Origin: Lachnospiraceae bacterium
GTDB lineage: Bacteria; Bacillota; Clostridia; Lachnospirales; Lachnospiraceae
Direction: 5' to 3'
Assembly: GCA_009774535.1 (NCBI GenBank)
Contig: VSNY01000043.1
Coordinates: 1 to 27,644 of the forward strand
Length of the DNA stretch: 27,644 nucleotides
Of the stretch, positions 22,854 through 27,644 are shown piece by piece. The position numbers and the translations under genes were made by a program. Numbering within the stretch: the first letter of the stretch is position 1; the number at the start of each line of letters is the position of its first letter. The notes under the pieces are model-generated. The model ran no database searches and had not been told where the DNA came from. It worked only from the letters and a program-made list of their open reading frames with translations.

Positions 22854-22940
22854 TCATCTCCCTGTCACAATAACGGTTCAGATCACCCTTTAAGCTGTTA
22901 CCTGTCAACCCTTTCCGGTACCCCATACCAAACCAGCTGA

Positions 22941-23786
22941 TTACATCGCCGGATAGGAATCAATCCCCAGCCCCATGCAAATCAGATACAGCACAAACAA
23001 ATGGACCGGATATACCAGATAAAAGAAATACTTTAGCTTCCAGCCGCGTTTCCCATTATAAAAAGCAATGGGAATATAAGCCAGCGGCGCCGTCAGTTCC
23101 CAGGAAAATACGATGCATCCGGACACAATCTGCCATATTTTTTTCTTACGGAACAGATAAGTAACTACAATACAAAGTACGCCGATAGCCGCATAATCCG
23201 TTTTCGCCAGCTGCGCCGCAGCCATACCGGCCGCAATTACAATAAGATACAGCAGCGGCGTAAACATCCGTCCGCCCAGGTTTTCTTCCACCCATCGCAG
23301 CCCCATCATAACTGCCAGACCGAAAAACAAGGTGAAAAATACATTCTGATAGCCAAACTCCAAGATCTGTCCTTTAAACAGCAAATCAAACGGAATCTCC
23401 GAAATTGCCGCGAACATCAGCAGCCTTGCCGCGTATTTCAGCCTGTTATGCGTATATTCAAATCCCTGCACCAGCAAAAAACAATAGATCGGGAACGCGA
23501 TTCTTCCAATCAGGCGCATCGCATTATATGTACTAAATAATGCCGCATTTTGATCCATCCACTGGTTGACCGCCGACATATTATTTATGTCCAGATCATG
23601 AATCCCGTTCCTAAACAGATAGCGGATCAAAATGCCCGCGGCCACATGATCAATAATCATTGTAATCACTGCGATCAGCTTTAACGTACTGCCGCTGATC
23701 CCGCGCAGTTTCCGGGTCTGTGCCGCCAGCTGCTGTTTTGTATTTCCGTTTTGTCCGGGTATGTTCTGTTTCATGTTTTGTTCCAT
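22941..23786 (-). CDS. TraX family membrane protein
   Basis: A 281-residue polytopic protein. After a polar N-terminus (1-30), the family pattern appears: LKLIAVITMIIDHVAA, RLIGRIAFPIYCFLLVQGFE, then ISEIPFDLLFKGQ, with about eight hydrophobic segments. TraX of the F plasmid acetylates pilin; chromosomal homologues in Clostridia belong to the broad acyltransferase-like group and their substrates are unknown. There are no conjugation genes around it, so no link to transfer is implied. AGGAGG lies 6 nt before the ATG. Confidence 0.9.
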   Translation of the reverse strand: MEQNMKQNIPGQNGNTKQQLAAQTRKLRGISGSTLKLIAVITMIIDHVAAGILIRYLFRNGIHDLDINNMSAVNQWMDQNAALFSTYNAMRLIGRIAFPIYCFLLVQGFEYTHNRLKYAARLLMFAAISEIPFDLLFKGQILEFGYQNVFFTLFFGLAVMMGLRWVEENLGGRMFTPLLYLIVIAAGMAAAQLAKTDYAAIGVLCIVVTYLFRKKKIWQIVSGCIVFSWELTAPLAYIPIAFYNGKRGWKLKYFFYLVYPVHLFVLYLICMGLGIDSYPAM

Positions 23787-23882
23787 TGAAATCCTCCTGA
23801 TTCTGCATTTTGTATCTTTTCCTGATCCGATTCCGCATTTTTAAGACACGCTCTGGTTTTCGGATTTTACACGACATTGGTA

Positions 23883-24593
23883 TTATAGCACATATTTAGC
23901 CGTATGTACGCAAAAATCCGCAGAACCTTCAACTACCTTCCCATCCGACATGCGAATCACATCATCTGCTATCTGCGCAATCTGCGGATTATGTGTAATC
24001 ATCACTATCGTCTGGTGAAATTCCCTGCTCGTCATTTTCAGCAGCCCGATCACACCGTCACTTGTTTTCGTATCTAAATTGCCCGTCGGCTCGTCTGCCA
24101 GAATTATCGACGGCTTACCGGCAATCGCACGTATAATCGCCACCCGCTGCTGCTGGCCGCCGGACAGGTGATGCGGCAGACAGTCCAGTTTATTTTCCAG
24201 CCCAAGCAGCCGTACAGCCTGCATAATAAAATTCCGGTCCGGCCTGCGGCCATCGAGTGAAATCGGAAAAATAATATTTTCCCATACATTCAAAATCGGA
24301 ATCAGATTATAATTTTGAAAAATAAATCCAATCTGCTGCCTTCTGAATACCGCTGCTTGTTCGCTGCTTAACGCCGCCAGTTCCGTATTTCCAATGCGGA
24401 TACTGCCCTCACTCGGAGTATCCAGGCCGCCCAGCATATTTAATAGTGTAGACTTCCCAGAACCGGATGTACCAATAATCGCTGTAAATTTTCCGCGTGC
24501 AATCTCAAGATCCACGCCGTCCAGCGCTTTCACAATTGCCTCCCCTTCTCCATAATATTTTTTTAAACCAACCGCTTTTAATATCGCTTCCAT
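23883..24593 (-). CDS. ABC transporter ATP-binding protein (MacB/LolD/FtsE-like)
   Basis: A 236-residue ATPase. Walker A is G41-TSGSGKST, the Q-loop is near F91-Q93, the signature LSGGQQQR spans 143-150, and Walker B is IILADEPTGN (D167, E168), followed by the H-loop MITHN. The sequence type pairs with FtsX-like permeases, and such a permease gene lies 745 bp upstream on the same strand, beyond a Uma2 gene on the other strand. AAAGGGG lies 11 nt before the ATG. A 7-1-7 palindrome lies at 24616-24630. A possible TATAAT for the TraX gene overlaps the stop codon. Confidence 0.96.
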   Translation of the reverse strand: MEAILKAVGLKKYYGEGEAIVKALDGVDLEIARGKFTAIIGTSGSGKSTLLNMLGGLDTPSEGSIRIGNTELAALSSEQAAVFRRQQIGFIFQNYNLIPILNVWENIIFPISLDGRRPDRNFIMQAVRLLGLENKLDCLPHHLSGGQQQRVAIIRAIAGKPSIILADEPTGNLDTKTSDGVIGLLKMTSREFHQTIVMITHNPQIAQIADDVIRMSDGKVVEGSADFCVHTAKYVL

Positions 24594-24615
24594 AAATGAT
24601 GTTCCCCTTTCCTTC

Positions 24616-24630
24616 CGGCTTTAAAAGCCG
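24616..24630. repeat. 7-1-7 palindrome upstream of the ATPase gene
   Basis: CGGCTTT-A-AAAGCCG, perfect arms, just upstream of the ATPase ribosome binding site. On the minus strand it reads as a hairpin with almost no loop, so a DNA operator is more likely than an RNA stem. The rest of 24594-24765 shows no clear promoter for either divergent gene. Confidence 0.5.
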
Positions 24631-24774
24631 TCTGTTCCATTGGACATGTATTCCTGCTCCTATCTGATTTTATTTTAGCAAACAATTGTCACAGTCCGGG
24701 CACACGAAAGGTACATTTTTGTAACGGAAAAACGTTGCTATTTGGGGGATGCATAAGCTATAGAAGTGTATCGA

Positions 24775-25338
24775 ATGCCGCCGTCATTACAACTGCAGCC
24801 AGAGATAATTACTCTGGAACAATATGAGGCTCTTCCTGAAAATGTAAGAGCAGAAGTTTTTAACGGACAGGTCTATGCTATAGCCAGCCCTTCACAAATA
24901 CACCAAACACTATTAATGGAACTATCTTCTGTACTCCATGCCTATGTTAAGAAAAAAAATGGGGCATGCAAAGTGTTCCCTGCCCCATTTGATGTCAAGC
25001 TGTCCGACCATCCGCTTATTATCGTACAGCCAGATATTATGGTCGTATGCGATCCTGCGAAATTAGACCAAAAACGCTGTAATGGCGCTCCGGATTTTAT
25101 TATCGAAATTGTATCTCCCGGAAATCCTGCGGATGATTATATAAAAAAGCTATACCATTACAAAAATTACGGCGTACGCGAATATTGGATTGCCGATCCG
25201 CGCCGCAAGACTGTAACTGTCAATTATTTTGAAGGAAATATGCTCACAGTCCCATACCCGTTCGATTCTGTCATCAAGGTTCAGATTTTCGAGGACTTAT
25301 TTATAAATTTTGCCGCCATCCATGAATCGCTGTCCTAA
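24775..25338 (+). CDS. Uma2 family putative endonuclease (PD-(D/E)XK)
   Basis: A 187-residue protein of the Uma2/DUF820 family. Features are LEQYEALPENVRAEVFNG (R-x-E-x-x-x-G), then P86-D87 in IVQPDIMVV, and E111-I-V-S-P. These form the predicted PD-(D/E)XK metal site, D87 and E111-x-V113 in place of the usual E-x-K. YREYWIADP-like VREYWIADPRRKTV closes the core. The family is predicted to cut nucleic acid, but its biological role is not established. Start choice is poor: GAAG lies 9 nt before the ATG at 24775, while the GTG at 24766 has no room for a ribosome binding site. The gene looks richer in A/T than its neighbours. It splits the ABC transporter. Confidence 0.88.
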   Translation: MPPSLQLQPEIITLEQYEALPENVRAEVFNGQVYAIASPSQIHQTLLMELSSVLHAYVKKKNGACKVFPAPFDVKLSDHPLIIVQPDIMVVCDPAKLDQKRCNGAPDFIIEIVSPGNPADDYIKKLYHYKNYGVREYWIADPRRKTVTVNYFEGNMLTVPYPFDSVIKVQIFEDLFINFAAIHESLS

Positions 25339-27644
25339 TTATGATGCAGCCACGCGGGAGATCTCCCCCATCCGCTCCTGCAGGCTTCCTTTCGTAATAA
25401 AATGCAGACACCCCAGCGGCACCGCAGCAGCCAGTATGGCAAGTACAAGCACAAACACCCACAGCGGCAGCGCTGAATACGTATAGACTGTGCTGACCGA
25501 CTGCATAGCCTCTATCGTATGACGCATAACAACCCGGTCAAAATAGATAATGACAGGAACCATAACCACAATCATTACAAGCGCATGATACCAGCCTTCC
25601 AGCACCAGCAGCGTCCGTAACTGCGTATGCGTCATGCCCAGGCTTTCATACACGGCAAATTCATTTTTGCGCCTGATCGTCTTAATGATCAGCATATTTG
25701 TAAAATTCATAAGCGCAATCCCTGCCAGCACCAGCCCGATCACCAGTTCCGGCAGCACCTGGTTCAGCCGTGTACTCGCAAACTGCTCCTGGTATTCACT
25801 GCGCCTGCGGATACCGACGCCGCGGTTTAGTCCCTGCTCATAGGTATCCAGGTATGCTTCAAACTCCTCCTGCCCGTCGGCGTTGATGCAAACTGCCAGC
25901 TGGCGGTAACCCTGTCCCGGAAACAGCTGGTCAAATACTTCTGCAGGCAGCAGATACGATATATGAAACCCGGCCTCCTCGCTGACTGCACCTTCCAGAT
26001 ACGAGTCATCATTCATGACAGAGCCAAGTACTGTAAACGTACGTCCCGCAAGTTCAACCGTCTCCTGTGCCGCCGGCGTGGAGACGCCTTCCCAAAACGC
26101 GCCTGCCGCCAGTACATAGTTTCCGGAAGCAAAAGCATCCGGATCAAAACTGCCGCTTGTAAACGGGCAATATTCCAGCACATAATCCAGATATTGTCCA
26201 TCCATCCCAATGACCAGGCCCATATATTCCCCTTCCTGTTCCAGATCTTCCAGTCCTTTCATCCAGTTCGGAAAACCACTCTGCGTCTCCCGCAAGGTCT
26301 GTGTGTCATCATATGGCTGATTGTAAAAGGCAACGATGCGCTGGCGCAGCTCATCCGACGCCTCCAGTTTCCATTCCCGGGTTTTCAGTGTGCTGACAGA
26401 TTGGACTTCCGGCCGCTTTTTTATTTCTTCCACTTCTGTCTGTGTGATCCCCTGATTTTTTTCGTTATATTGCTGCAGGGGCGTATTCGCAGATCCATCA
26501 ACCATCGTATAATCCCACGGCGATACAGACGACAGAAAGCGGTCTTCTTTTGGACTAATATATCGAATCCACACCGCATTTAACAACGCCGCTGCCGCCA
26601 GCAGCGATACCGCTGAGACCAGCGTGCGCCAGCGGTCCCGGCCCAATGTACGAAGGGCCAGCCGCGCCACTGTCACGCGTCCGTCTGATCTTTGTTTTCT
26701 GCGCCATACCCGGTTCGTTACCTGACGGTCTGCCTGCGCCGGCGTCATGCGGGACAATCGCACGATCGGAAGCAGCTGTGCAAGCAGCACTGTCAGCAGC
26801 ATACATACGGCTGATAATACAAACGGCTGCCACGATAGAAAATAAATGGCGGGATTTTGCTCCATTCCAATAATAATCCTTCCAGTAACCAAACAATGCA
26901 GCAAAAACCCCAGTATCCAGCCAGGCAGCAATCCCAACAGAGCAGTCAGAATTCCATGTTCCATAAGCAGCCGCCGGGTCTGTCTTGGCGTCATCCCCAA
27001 TGATTTCAGCGATGCAATATAGCGCTGATCCTGTCCGGCTGTCACCTGCACCATACTATAAACCATCAGATACCCGCACAGCATCACAAACACTACAGGT
27101 ATATAATAAGGTCTGACTTTGTCTTTGAGCAAGTCAAGCCGTACCGGATCGTAAGCCAGATTCGTGGTAAACTCCGCTGCAGCCGTTTCTGTACCGAGCT
27201 GCGCCAGGATCGCTTCCGCCTGTTCATTTAGATGGTCCGGCTGATGCAGGTTGGCTCCCAGCGTTACATTGCTCACATCTTCCTGCGTGTAATCCGGAGC
27301 CAGCGTCTGCGCCGTCTCAGCAGTTACCCATGCACAGGCTTGTGTAAAATTTGTAGCGCTTGCCCACCAGCCGCACAGCGTAAATTCCGACTGATGCTGC
27401 ACACCCCCTGCGTCTGTCCATACACACGATAGTTTTGACCCAACCTTATGCAGCCCGCCCAGCGAATCCAGCGTAAACTCATCCAGCGCAATTTCCCCCG
27501 GCTGTTTTGGCATCCGCCCCGTCGTTGGGACAGACAGCGTCGATTCTGCATAAGCATGGTCGGCCACCGCCAGCCTTACCTGACGCTGGCCGATCCCGCT
27601 GCCCGTAAGCTTACCGCTCGTGCGGATACGCACAGTCTGCTTCA
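25339..27644 (-). CDS. ABC transporter permease, FtsX-like, 5' partial
   Basis: The frame runs off the right edge, so the N-terminus and first membrane helix are missing; about 767 residues are visible. In order: an extracytoplasmic domain, a three-helix FtsX-type block (about residues 175-300 of the visible part, with the ASLKSLGMTPRQTRRLL coupling helix), another helix near 338, a second large extracytoplasmic domain, and a final FtsX block with NEFAVYESLGMTHTQLRTLL. This double-FtsX layout is typical of MacB-like or peptide-handling exporters in Clostridia. The partner ATPase lies downstream. The stop codon abuts the Uma2 stop on the other strand, with no spacer. Confidence 0.93.
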   Translation of the reverse strand, partial: KQTVRIRTSGKLTGSGIGQRQVRLAVADHAYAESTLSVPTTGRMPKQPGEIALDEFTLDSLGGLHKVGSKLSCVWTDAGGVQHQSEFTLCGWWASATNFTQACAWVTAETAQTLAPDYTQEDVSNVTLGANLHQPDHLNEQAEAILAQLGTETAAAEFTTNLAYDPVRLDLLKDKVRPYYIPVVFVMLCGYLMVYSMVQVTAGQDQRYIASLKSLGMTPRQTRRLLMEHGILTALLGLLPGWILGFLLHCLVTGRIIIGMEQNPAIYFLSWQPFVLSAVCMLLTVLLAQLLPIVRLSRMTPAQADRQVTNRVWRRKQRSDGRVTVARLALRTLGRDRWRTLVSAVSLLAAAALLNAVWIRYISPKEDRFLSSVSPWDYTMVDGSANTPLQQYNEKNQGITQTEVEEIKKRPEVQSVSTLKTREWKLEASDELRQRIVAFYNQPYDDTQTLRETQSGFPNWMKGLEDLEQEGEYMGLVIGMDGQYLDYVLEYCPFTSGSFDPDAFASGNYVLAAGAFWEGVSTPAAQETVELAGRTFTVLGSVMNDDSYLEGAVSEEAGFHISYLLPAEVFDQLFPGQGYRQLAVCINADGQEEFEAYLDTYEQGLNRGVGIRRRSEYQEQFASTRLNQVLPELVIGLVLAGIALMNFTNMLIIKTIRRKNEFAVYESLGMTHTQLRTLLVLEGWYHALVMIVVMVPVIIYFDRVVMRHTIEAMQSVSTVYTYSALPLWVFVLVLAILAAAVPLGCLHFITKGSLQERMGEISRVAAS

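Noticed and set aside
22941..23786. TraX gene as a sign of a conjugative element
   Set aside because: No relaxase, coupling protein, integrase or type IV secretion gene is nearby; chromosomal TraX homologues are common in Clostridia.
23883..27644. ABC transporter plus Uma2 as a phage defence system
   Set aside because: Nothing beyond adjacency supports it; the ABC proteins look like an ordinary FtsX-type exporter and Uma2 function is not established.

Overview
The window comes from a low-to-moderate GC Gram-positive bacterium of the class Clostridia, most likely Lachnospiraceae. The family call is inference from gene style: strong AGGAGG ribosome binding sites, the Firmicutes S10-spc ribosomal gene order, a zinc-ribbon S14, a CotF-like spore coat protein, a TraX-like membrane protein, and two sigma factor modules. 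No tRNA, rRNA, CRISPR array, insertion sequence or phage gene was found.

Left arm (1-6373). A C-terminal fragment of a coiled-coil protein carrying 12-bp tandem repeats is followed by an Spx/ArsC-like gene, a GNAT acetyltransferase and a CotF-like coat protein. Then come two separate ECF sigma modules. The first, on the plus strand, is sigma plus a one-TM DUF4179-type anti-sigma with an ATGA overlap. The second, on the minus strand, is sigma plus two soluble proteins of unknown function, with a SigW-like promoter that may be autoregulated. The modules converge on a shared bidirectional terminator. A plsC acyltransferase follows.

Centre (6467-17510, minus strand). One promoter and a ~230-nt structured leader precede rpsJ-rplC-rplD-rplW-rplB-rpsS-rplV-rpsC-rplP-rpmC-rpsQ-rplN-rplX-rplE-rpsZ-rpsH-rplF-rplR-rpsE-rpmD-rplO-secY. 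The run ends at a hairpin straight after secY, without the adk-map-infA-rpmJ-rpsM... genes that usually follow. A second structured spacer with an attenuator-like hairpin lies between rpsJ and rplC. Several starts were revised: GTG for rpsQ, with rplB and rplE also GTG, and an rpmC ATG inside the 3' end of rplP.

Right of the S10 promoter (17579-21493). A divergent promoter drives an rRNA-type SAM methyltransferase. Next is a sulfur module: an Rrf2 regulator with three cysteines, metY, and cysK. The metY promoter has a dyad filling its -35/-10 spacer, and the regulator gene has a perfect 15-bp palindrome in its leader, so the group looks like a cysteine/Fe-S responsive unit.

Right arm (21495-27644). 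A MATE exporter, a TraX-family protein and an FtsX-type ABC transporter (ATPase and permease) are present. The two ABC genes are separated by an opposite-strand Uma2-family putative nuclease gene whose stop codon abuts the permease stop. The permease gene runs off the right edge.
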